Origin: Labyrinthula sp. Ha
Taxonomy: Eukaryota > Sar > Bigyra > Labyrinthulida > Labyrinthulaceae
Reading direction: 5' to 3'
DNA length: 64,000 nucleotides
NCBI GenBank assembly: GCA_015227615.1
Contig: JAALGZ010000009.1
Location: 62,001-126,000, forward strand
The notes beneath the pieces were generated by a model, which saw only the letters and a program-made list of their open reading frames with translations, had not been told where the DNA came from and searched no databases. Position numbers and translations under genes: made by a program. Shown here one piece after another: positions 33,760-45,072 of the stretch. Positions within the stretch are counted from its first letter, which is position 1; the number at the start of each line of letters is the position of its first letter.

Positions 33760-36052
33760 TGCAACTATCCGAGAAAACCAGTTTAACTACTTGGGTATTG
33801 TAATGGTGAATTACCAGAGCCCGTAAAAGCAAAAAAGTATAACGCTAGAATGGCTTCCTTCACTAGTATATATCTACTTGCTGCGCAGGAGTGAAGGTTC
33901 AATGAGACAAACTATCAGACAGTTCGATTAAAATAATTTCTTAAATTACTTATGTAGATTTCAATAAGTAGTGTATACTTATAACCAGAATTCGGAGTGG
34001 TGCAAGAGTACACATTTCTTCCCTCTCCTAGAATAACATAAATATGAAAAAACACAACTTCCGGATCCTTTGAATCTGTTTTAATAACCAAATTAAATCA
34101 AAGCAATAAAATTCTAACTTGGAAAAAGTTTCACTTTTGCAGACTTTGGTCTAAACTTGAGCTCTGTACCAGAAGAAAAAAATACATTTCCATTAATGAA
34201 ACGTACTACATGGTGAAACTTTGTTGCCACATCAAAGACGTGGTTTTCATGATTTTAAGACTATTTGTCCTGAAAACAAATATTATGTTTTTTTGGGTAG
34301 ATATGAAGGCGTGCATAGAAAATTTACGCTAAACACTTCAAGTTAGAAAGAGAGCTTTAGAATATTCTTGACCATATTATAATTGCAACTACCGTGAGAA
34401 TTGTCTTTGCATGATGAAATTATTTAAGATTTTAACAACAAATTCCTAGTTTATTCATTATAGATTTTTATAATCCTGGCCGTAAGTGTACTCTTAAACT
34501 TATATGGTTAACCTGAAGACTCACTTACTCCCAGCTTCTTAAGAGAAATAGGGTGTATTTCGAGAACTGCCCCCCTACCTATAGACAGGATCCTGTAGTT
34601 TTGTTGAGCGCTTCATGAATATTTTTTCGTTTCTGGAAGATACTAAGTATTCTTATTGCATACACATTAATTTCTCAATCTTAAGCGTTAATTTATTCGG
34701 TTTGTCCAGTAACAGATATCCCCTTCTCAATTTAACTTTTCTTTCGCGATGTGGCTGTTGTGGTATGAGCGACTCGATCTAAAGTGATGGCATATAGCGT
34801 GCTTCTTCTCTATTGTGGCCGTATAAATAGTTGATCTGATGAAATGTGACCAGGTGTGAGTGCCTTTAGAACTTTCTTTTCATCCCCTTATGCTTCACGT
34901 TATGAATATTATGACGTAAACAAATCACCAATACTAGGGATAAACTCTTTCATCAAAACAAGCTTAATCAACGTATTAAACACATAATTTCCACTTGTAC
35001 ACTCATAAAAATACTAGTACTATCAATAAGGAATATAAAAAGTTAAATGTAGATATGACACAAGCATTCTATTATGATTTCTTGACCTGTTTATAATAAT
35101 TTTAGTATGACTAAATGACAGGCTTCAAGATATTTAGGTTGTTAAGCAGTTATGAAGTCAAAAACGTGAATTAAGGTCAACATCAAGCTCTATATGCATA
35201 ATACACACGTTTAAAAATCAGTAATTATTGAAATCAAATTCAATACTTCAGGGTTTTTTTAGAAATTTCATTAAATTCTAACGTTAGAAAATCTGTTGCT
35301 AAGAAAAGAATATTGTGTTTTTCTTAAATTTGTGGAACGGGATCATATCTGATTAAATCTGTGTTCTTTATGAATGATATCGCTGGATTAAATTAAATGT
35401 GTTAGAAAAACTTAAATTCCGTGGTCACGTTTAAACCAAATTTGAAATGAGTGCAAATTTAGTTATAGCAGATGTGCGATACACCTAAACCTGACTTATA
35501 TTTACTACCGAGTACTGTGGTTTTCCTTTGTAAAGTACAACTACCCAAAAACTAGTCATTTAAGCTTCAATAATGAGATTTCATAACTTTCTTGAGCTCG
35601 AAAGATTAAGAGTTCAAGAGTGCGAAATTTATAGCTAATTGAAATAAAGGAAATACAATTTAAACACGGCTCAATCTTGCGGGAGATAACCGCGAATAAA
35701 CAAACTCTGGTAATCAACTTTAAAATTTTGCCTCATTTCTTGACAAGATTAGAAAATCCTTAGCTAATCATTTTACCAAAACGAAGATTCTATAAGTTGT
35801 TGACAGCCTCTATGCCAAGTTTTAATTCTCTTCAAAGTATTGGATACTATACTTAAACAACCTCCCGAAAACTCTTAAAAGGCCATTGCTACATGCTCTG
35901 TCTACGAAACTCAAGTATAACACTGTTAGGAATATCCCTTCATAAAAATCGTAAATTTCTAGACGCTTTTTTGTTCATGTATTCTTTCGCTATGCTCCAT
36001 GTTAGCTCAATGGCTTCAAGTATTGCACTGTAGAGTGCCAAGCTCAGAAGCA

Positions 36053-36521
36053 TTACCCCCAAATCATACTGTCCCTTGCATCTGGACTGTAATCTCTTGT
36101 GAAATGTACACTATCTAGATGAATTACCAGATTTCTTTTTTTAAGTCCAGTTTCCGTTATTGCACGAATGACACTCACAATACACACCTGCTGATCTTCT
36201 TTCAGTACCAATCCATGGCGAACAATGAACATAATTACCAATCATCTGCATTAGTACCATCCCAAATCTATTAACATGGTCCTCTCGACCCAAATTTCTT
36301 ACCGATAGCTGCATGGGGCTATGATGACTCTCCTTTGGATCTGGCATGACATAGGTAGTAATTTCTTTCATCAATAAAGCTGATTTCCTTCCCTACTAGG
36401 TTAAACTCGTAACTCTGTGGATGAGGACATTATATTTGATTTTATATCTCATTGGGCTATGTTCAATCAGGTCGTGAAATACGTTGTTGAACATACAACA
36501 GTTGTAGCGCTTTGCAGGTTC
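36053..36521 (-). pseudogene. possible decayed POT1-like telomere-binding gene
   Basis: Several minus-strand fragments in different frames read like protein: NNVFHDLIEHSPMRYKIKYN (about 36.49-36.43 kb), EFNLVGKEISFIDERNYYLC, then IWDGTNADDW, then VCIVSVIRAITETG followed by KKRNLVIHLDSVHFTRDYSPD. The order YYLC...WDGT...OB-fold strand resembles the end of one OB fold and the next in POT1/TEBP proteins, where WDGT is a hallmark. Introns of normal size do not join the fragments cleanly; one would need 35 nt and another join needs a frameshift. I therefore call it a relic. This is a weak resemblance, not an established homology. Confidence 0.2.
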
Positions 36522-36833
36522 TGGTTACATTTATGTAAAGACCAAGTTCCGCAATCAAACTATTTCCCAATGCATTAACTGTGAGTTTTTATTTACACAC
36601 CAAATCCTCATCCAATATTCAAAAAATATGTTTTACTTAGTACCTGTTCCTCCTGACGAATAAATTTTCATTTCACTGGTATCCCATTCTTATGCACAGG
36701 GTTGCTCTTGTACTATCATTATACTGTCTAGATGTAGACACTATGAGCTCTCCCAGATGTTTTCTAATCTCCACCTTCATTCTTCCGCTTTAGCAACACA
36801 TTTCCCATTTTTGGAAACTCGCTGTGAATATCT

Positions 36834-37284
36834 AGCGGTGGGATTTGTTTTATTGATAATTTATCAACAAGAAATTTGTCTTTATTTTTCTTATTGGTTG
36901 ATTATTGATAATCAATTGATTATCATTAATCAACTGGGCTACATGGCTTTGGGCCAACTAAGCAAGAAATCTATATTTCATTTTGCTACCGTATGAAAAT
37001 TTTCAAAATGCGGGGTATATGCCCTAGTGAATTCTATTACAGGGGTCTTCTTGGGTCGGATGACATTCTTATCTGAATTTTTATTCGCCGGATAAATGAC
37101 GTATTTGTTCTTGAGTCGTTTGGGCCAAGGCCATATGGCATGATTTATACTTGATAATTAATTGGTAATTAAAGCTATATAATAATTGCTTGATAAGAAT
37201 AAAATTTAGCGTTGTTTTATTAATAATCACAGTCAATATAAATATCAAATAATTATTGAGAATCTTTATCATATCCAACCCCTA
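36834..37284 (+). repeat. MITE-like repeat, copy 3 (divergent)
   Basis: About 450 bp, same orientation as copies 1 and 2. It shares the CACCGTATGAAAAT-type block (here CTACCGTATGAAAATTTTC), a TGGGCCA block and the terminal GGATTTG / ATCC ends in decayed form. It contains a perfect 20-bp palindrome TGATAATCAATTGATTATCA at 36906-36925. The short ORFs inside it are incidental. Confidence 0.5.
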
Positions 37285-40200
37285 GACATATCTTTGTTTT
37301 CTTTATATGCGAGGCGGCATTGGACTTCTTGTCCATTTTAATTGGTATTCTTGCCCCTTCAAACTGGCAACTCTGAGACTTCAACAAAGTGGTTAATTTT
37401 TTATCACAAGTAAAACTTTTAGTTTTAGGAGTTGTAATTTTTAACCGTGTAATAGATTCTTACGGAGAGTACTGCAATTTGAAAGGGAATAATTTTTGAA
37501 GTTCGATTTTTCCCGCTAACCATCTCTGGTGTTACTAACAGCTATGACACCCGGTTACTTACAATTATTATGGCTATGAATTGGTGCAACCCTGTTCTGT
37601 GATTTGTCAAGAGTTATATATCTTAAGTTTGTGTTGTAAACAATCTCCTTGTATTGATTTATATCGTCAAGTTTGTTTCTGAGTTTTTAGTAATAATGAT
37701 GGCAACAGGTGGAGATAGAACCCTATAATTTCATTAAGACCAGATGTGTAGCTTAACTAAATCGCATCCTACTTCCTGGTAGGAAGTTTTTGTTTAATTT
37801 TTTGGGGAAAGGGGTTTGATTGATCTGGTCTAGAGTAGATCATGGTTCGTACCATAGCAGAGAATTCATCTTTATTTACATTACCCTTGAATTGTAGGGA
37901 TTGTTGCTCGATATGTAAAAATATGACTAACACGCCGTATAGTAGTTTGTTCTTTGGATTTAAATTTACTCAAGGTAGTATTTATGTACTTTCTTTTAAC
38001 TTTGACCTAGTGCTTCGAAACTATTTCAGTAAACTGAAAAAGGAACTGTAAGAAAATAAATGCTGCTCACAACAGAAATGACTTAGGTTGCCATGAGTGT
38101 ATTTCCAAATACTGAAACAAGCTGTTCTTACTGCGATAGTTACAGTTCAGAATACCAGTGACATTACCTCTATTCTACACACTGTGATAAGAACTAACTA
38201 CGATATGTTTTCAAAATGTTTTTATCCAGCTTTGAAGCAAATCCACAATCTGCTTGTAACATGACCAGGAAAGACCAAACTAAGAAATTGTCTTCTTGAA
38301 CTTATTTGCTCTCTAGAGAGTTATGAGCCTTGACAATCTTAGTGTAATTTTAAGGTAATATTTCTATTATGTATCTGCGTTCAACTTGAATAGAAAATAC
38401 ATCTTCCGATATGTTTCGAAATGTGCGAATTCTTGATTAAATTCCAATCTGCACTACATTAAACGAGTTTTTAATTTCACCAAGGATGCGCAACCCTAAT
38501 GGATTATTCAATGGAGCTTGCGTCTTCATAAGTAAATGACACTGAAAGCACGAATCAACTAAAAGAAAAAAAATACATTGATAAAATACAACCTGCGAGG
38601 TTGATAATAACTGAGAGCCTTCAGAGAAATGAGTTCATATGTAGAAATAACAAGGGTTATGAATTGTTACTAAATGCGCCTATAAACTTCTTATACACGT
38701 TGTTGTGTCCCATTTATTGCTATTAAATTTGATATTGAAAAACTATTTTTCTTATTTATCAACATTTACTAATTCTTACCGATCCTTAGCCTATTTTTTA
38801 TGGTCTCTTAACCGTATGTGTGAAATAAGTGTGATAATATCTTGTTCCAGAACCCTAGCAGAAACTGCTTAGAAACTCAAGCCCATCAACTACGTACGAT
38901 ATGGTTAATCACATATTACTCACAGTTTCTGACTTTACTTTGTAGTTGTCCTTGTTCGATCTAGTATTAGGATTGCCCGTAGGAATGTTATTTTGTGTAA
39001 AATTCGTCTATTTGGACTTAGACCAACGTTGAAAAACATATTTACCTAAATGGGTTTCCAACAGCTTTACCTAAAATGGGATAATGGAAGCTCGCAGCCA
39101 CTAGCATAAAATCAATACTAAAATCTTAACTGGGCCTGTAACCACCTCTGACCCTTGCATGTTTTAGAGCTAGAGCAATGAATACTGCTGACTCTAGCCA
39201 AAGCCCATAAAAACTATTTCCCCGGCACTTGTGTACTGTAATCACGCATTGTGGATTTTTTTGTGGAATCTCTCAGATTTGTCTTGATATATATTTGAAG
39301 AAAAACAACAAGAAAGTGCAAAGTGGCCCATCTCCCAACTTTCCCATTACATCATTGCAAGAGAACCGGTCACGATTTGGTCTCCAAGAACAATGCCAAT
39401 TAACTAGAAGAGTATACACCGAATAATTAATGCAAATGTGTAGCTAAGTTCTTTCTAACTACAGAATGAGTTCTGATATTCGTTTCTTAAGCTTTCAAAG
39501 GCTTTAAACATCTTCCAAGAAGCACTTAGAGTCTGTACCTTTGTGTAGTTTCTCTTATAAAATATATCAAGTTTCAAGAATTGTTAAGGGACTGTAACCA
39601 AACATAATCTAAGTTGTGTATAAGCGCACCAAAAACTCCTCCTGTAAGATGTTAAATATGTTCTTTCTGATCACCAAAGCAGCAAAATTCTGCTTCTTAT
39701 AGAAATGCCAAAAAAAGCCTTCTACGGAACTGGAAGTAAGATATGTTTAGGAGTTGCATCTAAAGGATTCCAATACCGATGACAAACGAGACTAATATCA
39801 AAATCCCGGCAATACCGGGGCCCGGGTTTTTTGTACGGGAACTTAAGGGACAACAATATTGGACAATAATGAAGGCTGTCTCGACTCTTGAACTAATGTT
39901 TTCTTAAGAACACTCAAATGTATTGAATTTGGTCACTTTCAGCGAATGGAGTTATAAGAACTATTAGAATACATGAACATAGATATATCACTTTGACATT
40001 TCAAGTTTAATAATAATAAAAGTGTTAGAACAACTTTATCTGATCTTTCGTAGTCCAGGAACAGAAAAGAAGATTCAAAATCTATTTTATTCTATGAGTT
40101 CCATAACTTCTCTTCCTACACCAATATATAGAGGGCGGACCATGAACTTGTCTAGTTAGTAGAAACTGTGATGTTTACTCAGTCTTGTTCAATACGAACT

Positions 40201-41036
40201 GCCCCGGTTATCTTTCTGTTTGTTGCTGCCAAAAGAAGCTTATGTTGCACACGTTTCATGAAGGTTGTAGCAAAGGCAAACTCTAACATAGGGCAAACTC
40301 ACTTGCTTGAGTATTTGTAGTTTAGTTCAAAATGTTCGCAGCTTTGAAACAAGAAATTTTCGATTCGACGGAAAAATCTTTTGTTATTACTCGCTCTTTG
40401 TGACCTATTACCCAACCATATATAGAACGAAATAACCTTTAAGCAACCTGGCACTATAATAGACATTCCATCAAAGCTCGCAGGAAGATATTAAGGTCCA
40501 CGATTATCATGAAATGATATAAAAGCAAAACACTTCTTCATCTAAAACTTTAAAAACTCAACGCAAACTGTGGAACATTTCATAACCAGGCAAGTACTTT
40601 AACTTAGGCTCATTTATTTCTTTAGTTTCAAAACAACTCTTTTCTACAACAACACAATAAGCTTATTTCTCTTTACTGATTTGTGTTTAATTAGGCGAGA
40701 CGAGCTTAGCGAGATTCCAGGACGGGACAAACAATACTATAATTATCGTTCTATGTCTCGTGTTACAGTCCGTTAAGTTTGATCAATAACGATCAACGAA
40801 TAATCAAGAACCCGGCGAGGAAATAATAGATGTACCAGTAGATAGCAGGGATCTTTTGTCAGTATGAGACCAATCTTAGAAAAACACAGCTGCATTCACG
40901 AGAAGTAAACAAGGATGTGCCAATATTTAGAAAAGTTACCTCGCCAACAGACTAACTGTACCAAAGCCAAACCATAAGAGAGGAGGTCACGGCAGTCTAA
41001 ACAGGAAGAAAAGGTATCAGTATAGTTAAGTTGAAG

Positions 41037-42791
41037 ATGCACTCTAAGGCTTTGTTCTCTTTATATGCCTTCGTTTTGTTCTTCAATCATGTCCAAAGTG
41101 TCATTGTTTTGTCAACTAAAGATGTAGAAGAAGAAGTTGAGTTTGTTGTTAGCAGGTATTCACGGTTCATTGGGGATTTCGCTTGTGACGAACCATTTGA
41201 AGGAAATGTAACTTTGTTAAAGAGTGGAGAAAACCTATGTAAGATTAAGAGTTTTGAACGTGACTTGACAGACCAAATTCTTATAGTTGAAAATATCAGG
41301 CGATTTGGATGTCTAGAAGAAAGTGTATATAGCAACATGCAATCTCTTGGTTTACGAGCGCTTGTAAATTCTGAGAACAGGATTGCAGGCGCTTTTAATA
41401 ATAAGCACAACATCAGAAAAGACGTAAGAGAAGGGGATATGTATCTTTTGGACACTGACCAAGCTTTTTATGAAGAAGTTTTTCGACCTTTATCTAATGG
41501 GAACAACGTTTTTGATGACTTTGAAGGCACTACTGAGAATACAGTTATATCCATGATCTTTCTGGAGTGCGATGCTGTACAATGCATTTACTGCACTGAT
41601 GCAGTTCAAACTGGCTTAAACGCGTTCTTGGCAGTTGTGTGCTTCTTTACTTTTGGGTTGGCGGTACGGTCTCGAAGTGCGGTGAAGGGAAAAAAAAGAG
41701 GAGGTGTGAAACCGAGAATCTTCGTTTTCGACGTAGTTGGAACAGGCGCTTTATTTTTTGGCATCTTATTTCTGTTTGGACTCACCAATCTGGACAACTA
41801 TGTCTGGTTTTTTGGTGAAGATTCTCCTATAGCGTTTCCCAGTCAAATAAAATCCACTCTTTGGATCTGGTTTCTTACTTTTACTTTTATCACAACTTTC
41901 ATCTCGGCATATTATTGGCATTACCTTTCAGCAATTTGTTTTCCTTCTAATGGTGTTAGAATGGTTAACCTTGATTTCTTTGAGAGTAAAAAGTTTACTG
42001 TTCTTTTAGTATTTATCGGAGGAAGTTTCATACTCACCACTTTCTTAATCTCCATCCCTGACTTCCCTGTGTTTTTCGCCATTAACTTATTTTATGCAGT
42101 TGAACTTCTTACCGTGGTCTTATTTACTATTTCGAACTGGATCTTTATTTCAAAAGCAAGAACACATGTTAAGGAATTTATATCGAGGCACCGAACTGAA
42201 TTGGATGCGCAATCAACTAGAAATCCAATCGCTACAACAAATGAAGGAACTTCTGTAGACGCTGAAGGTAGAATGTTCTACTCATGGATTGGTGAAAGTA
42301 TCTCGGCGTATTTAGGAAGGGATGTGAGTAAACTGTTTAGAGAAATGAAAACCCAACCAGAGTGGTCAAGAACAACACTGCAAATTACTATCCATTTGGG
42401 TTACTGTCTGAATTTCTATTTCTTCCTAATTTTTTTTGAAGGAATTCTGCTTTTTGTGCTGTTTCCCAAGTACGGCATCGAGAACAAAGCAGAAGATGAT
42501 CCAAGTTTGGAAAATTGTGGTTTTGTTATTATTTTGTTTCTTTTCAATCTAGACAGAGTTTTACTTTTGACTGTGATCCTGCTTGGAGTTGCTGGTCCTT
42601 CTAAATTATATAAACAAACAAGCAGCCTTTCAGATACAAAAACAGGAGCAGAAAATACAGCTATCACAAAAGCAGATTATGATGGGAAATCATCAGAAAA
42701 TGGATCTTTTAGATTTAATAGCTCATTTCGTTTTGAAAGTCTCAAAGATTTAAGAAAAGAAGCAGCACTTAGATACAGTCCAAGTTTGTGA
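41037..42791 (+). CDS. seven-transmembrane receptor-like protein with long ectodomain
   Basis: 584 aa from the ATG at 41037 (MHSKALFSLYAFVLFFNHVQS, a signal peptide). The ectodomain spans about residues 22-190 and carries cysteines at 50, 68, 92, 178, 183 and 186. Seven hydrophobic segments follow at roughly 192-211, 228-249, 274-295, 320-341, 345-372, 445-475 and 488-515. Loop 1 is strongly basic (RSRSAVKGKKRGG). A soluble loop of about 70 residues separates TM5 and TM6, and a Ser-rich tail of about 70 residues ends the protein. Signal peptide, ectodomain and seven spans are the GPCR layout, though I cannot assign a receptor class and no E/DRY-like motif is clear. It could also be another polytopic family. 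Convergent with the helicase gene, 108 nt apart. No intron. Confidence 0.75.
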   Translation: MHSKALFSLYAFVLFFNHVQSVIVLSTKDVEEEVEFVVSRYSRFIGDFACDEPFEGNVTLLKSGENLCKIKSFERDLTDQILIVENIRRFGCLEESVYSNMQSLGLRALVNSENRIAGAFNNKHNIRKDVREGDMYLLDTDQAFYEEVFRPLSNGNNVFDDFEGTTENTVISMIFLECDAVQCIYCTDAVQTGLNAFLAVVCFFTFGLAVRSRSAVKGKKRGGVKPRIFVFDVVGTGALFFGILFLFGLTNLDNYVWFFGEDSPIAFPSQIKSTLWIWFLTFTFITTFISAYYWHYLSAICFPSNGVRMVNLDFFESKKFTVLLVFIGGSFILTTFLISIPDFPVFFAINLFYAVELLTVVLFTISNWIFISKARTHVKEFISRHRTELDAQSTRNPIATTNEGTSVDAEGRMFYSWIGESISAYLGRDVSKLFREMKTQPEWSRTTLQITIHLGYCLNFYFFLIFFEGILLFVLFPKYGIENKAEDDPSLENCGFVIILFLFNLDRVLLLTVILLGVAGPSKLYKQTSSLSDTKTGAENTAITKADYDGKSSENGSFRFNSSFRFESLKDLRKEAALRYSPSL

Positions 42792-42899
42792 TATGAAAAG
42801 TTTTGCTTTTGGTCTTTTATTTCGTTTTATGTTGCATAGTATATCCATATCTAAAAAAGATAGCTTATTTTTTATAAAGAAATTTAATTCAAGATAAAA

Positions 42900-45072
42900 T
42901 TAAAATCTTCTGCCTCTACCTCTGCGTCCAAACCCGCCTCTGCCTCTTCTACTTCCACCTCTCCCTGGAGTGAAACTTCTTCCTACTCCATTTAACTGGT
43001 TGTTTGTCATCTTCAACTCAGGCAAACTATCACAGAGTTCAAAACCTCTAGCTTGTCCATCTTCAGCAAGTTTAGATAAAACTTTAGCATCCTCTTCTCT
43101 CATATCAAACACAGCACCTTGACCATTTTCTAATAGTGTCATTCCAAAAATATTTTCCACTGCTTCACTTTCATGTCCCAAAACTCCTCTTAATGCACCC
43201 CATACATAGCCCAGTGGTAGATCCGATTTAGAATCATTTTCATATTTTACTGTAACGAAACCATCCCTTGCGGACAACATACTCTTGCTCTTCAACTTAA
43301 GAGGATCATCATATCCCGTTGCAACAGCTAGAAGACCAGCTATAAGATCTGTTGCTCCAAACTCATCTACAAGTTCCGTGGCAAATTCTTTAAATTGTTC
43401 TAAAACCTTTGTTTTCTCCGTTTCTTTTGAGCTCAGAACCTGGACTAAGTCTTCGGTCACGGATCTCGCTGCTCCAAGTACTAGGTCCTTTATTTGAGGT
43501 GATCCTATTCTTTCAATTTTATTCGAAGTGACCTGCTCAATTTTTGATACCAGATCCTTTTGTTTATAGGTATACAGGGTAACACAAACTCCTTTCTTTC
43601 CAGCTCTTCCAGTTCTCCCACTTCTATGAACATAACTATCCACATCAGCCCTGTATACAGTAGGTGCTCTTGAATTATTCCCTCTTGATCTCGCATTGGA
43701 GTGGCTAGGAGGTTCAAAGTTAATCACAAGATCAACATTCTTGATATCCAAACCTCTTGAGGCAACATCTGTAGCGATCAAAACTTTGAATCCATTGTTA
43801 CGAAATCCCTTAAGAGTACTTTCTCTTTTCTCTTGTTTAACATCTCCGTGAATAACTCTCGAAACCTTTGACAAAGCTTTAGAAGCACTTAAGTCGTCAC
43901 ACATCTTTTTTGTTGCGCAAAACACCATAACCCTTCCTAATTTAGATCCTGCGTACATTTCAACCAGATCAGCAACAATTTTTTCTCTTATGTGCATGTC
44001 CCATGGACACTGAAGACATAAATGTTTTACATCCTTTGAAGCTGATTCAAAATCACCAACTAAATCAACTTTCACAGGTTTCTTCATTTTTTCAGCAGCT
44101 ACCTCATTAACCCAAGCAGGAAGAGTAGCAGAAAACAATAGAACTTGAAACTCTTTCTTCTTAGTATTTTGATGTTCAATTATATGATTAAAAATTTTGT
44201 CCATATCTTCTTTAAAACCTAAATGTAAAGACATAAAAAAGGAAATACCCATATCCAGCATCTGATCAGCTTCGTCTAAAATAAAATGCTTAATACTCTT
44301 CAAAGCCAGTTCTCCTCTCTCAATAAGATCAATAACTCTTCCTGGAGTGCCGACAGCAATATCAACTCCTCTTCTTAACCTTTGTACTTGTTCGTTTATG
44401 CTTGTTCCACCGTATACAGTAAGTGTCTCAAATTTTGAAGACAGAAGTTCAAATTCCTTACTAATTTGTTTAGCTAACTCTCTAGTAGGAGAAAGCACCA
44501 AAACTTGCGGTTTCTTTCCTCCTGGACCGGATTTAACTTGGAGAGGATTGGTTAAGAGTTGTTGAAGAACTGGTAGGGCAAAAGCCAAGGTTTTTCCTAA
44601 GAAATAATTGGAGAAGCATTGATATACCACAGCCTGTACGTGCTCTACCAATAAGATCTTTTCCTTTTGTAATGATTGGGAAAGTTTTTACTTGAATTTC
44701 AAAAAGGGAGTTCATGTTTCTTTTACGAAGTGCTTGAATCAAGTCTTGGCAAATTTCTTGTGTTTTTTCATAATCTTCAAGGGGCTTAGAGTTCTTAAGT
44801 AGAATTGAAAGAGCTTTGTCTTCATTTTCTTTATTAGAACTAATTGCGTCAAGAAGCTTTCTTTTCTTTGCTGGCCTTGGTGTTTCGTTTTCTGTGGCTG
44901 GAGCGATTAGTTCAGTTACTGTAGTCTCTGAAGCCAAACTAGATTTGGCAACCGACTCAGTACTTTCAAAATCTTCTCGTTTTCTCTTAGATTTCTTGGA
45001 TTTCTTTTCTTTCTTTTGTTTTTTGCTCTTCTTTACTTTCTTTTCTTTCTTTGGGTTCGTCATGTTCTCCAT
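42900..45072 (-). CDS. DDX21/Gu-type nucleolar DEAD-box RNA helicase (two exons)
   Basis: Exons 45072-44628 and 44596-42900 around a 31-nt intron (44627-44597, GTATAT...CTTAG) give 713 aa. The intron falls inside the Walker A codons: GRARTGC plus GKTLAF is restored by splicing. The first 40 residues are almost all Lys/Ser/Glu (KKSKKQKKEKKSKK). A Q-motif-like FEIQVKTFPIITKGKDLIG precedes motif I. Then follow PTRELAKQI, GGTS, TPGRVID, DEAD in ILDEADQMLDMG, the SAT motif, ATDVASRGLDI and HRSGRTGRAGKKG. The C-terminus has a GUCT domain (DGFVTVKYENDSKSDLPLGY...) and an RG-rich tail (GRGGSRRGRGGFGRR). This is the DDX21/DDX50 architecture, acting in rRNA processing and RNA polymerase I/II control in the nucleolus; the length is close to human DDX21. 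Confidence 0.95.

Larger units (their letters stand above)
33760..41036. other. gene desert, 7.3 kb, with a MITE-like copy and a possible gene relic
   Basis: The longest tract without an intact gene before 49.9 kb. The MITE-like copy 3 (36834-37284) and the possible POT1-like relic (36053-36521) are listed separately. A GC-rich hairpin (CCCGG at 39805-39809, CCGGG at 39815-39819, followed by a CCCGGG palindrome) stands out of the AT-rich background. Otherwise I see nothing coding and no RNA gene. Confidence 0.6.
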
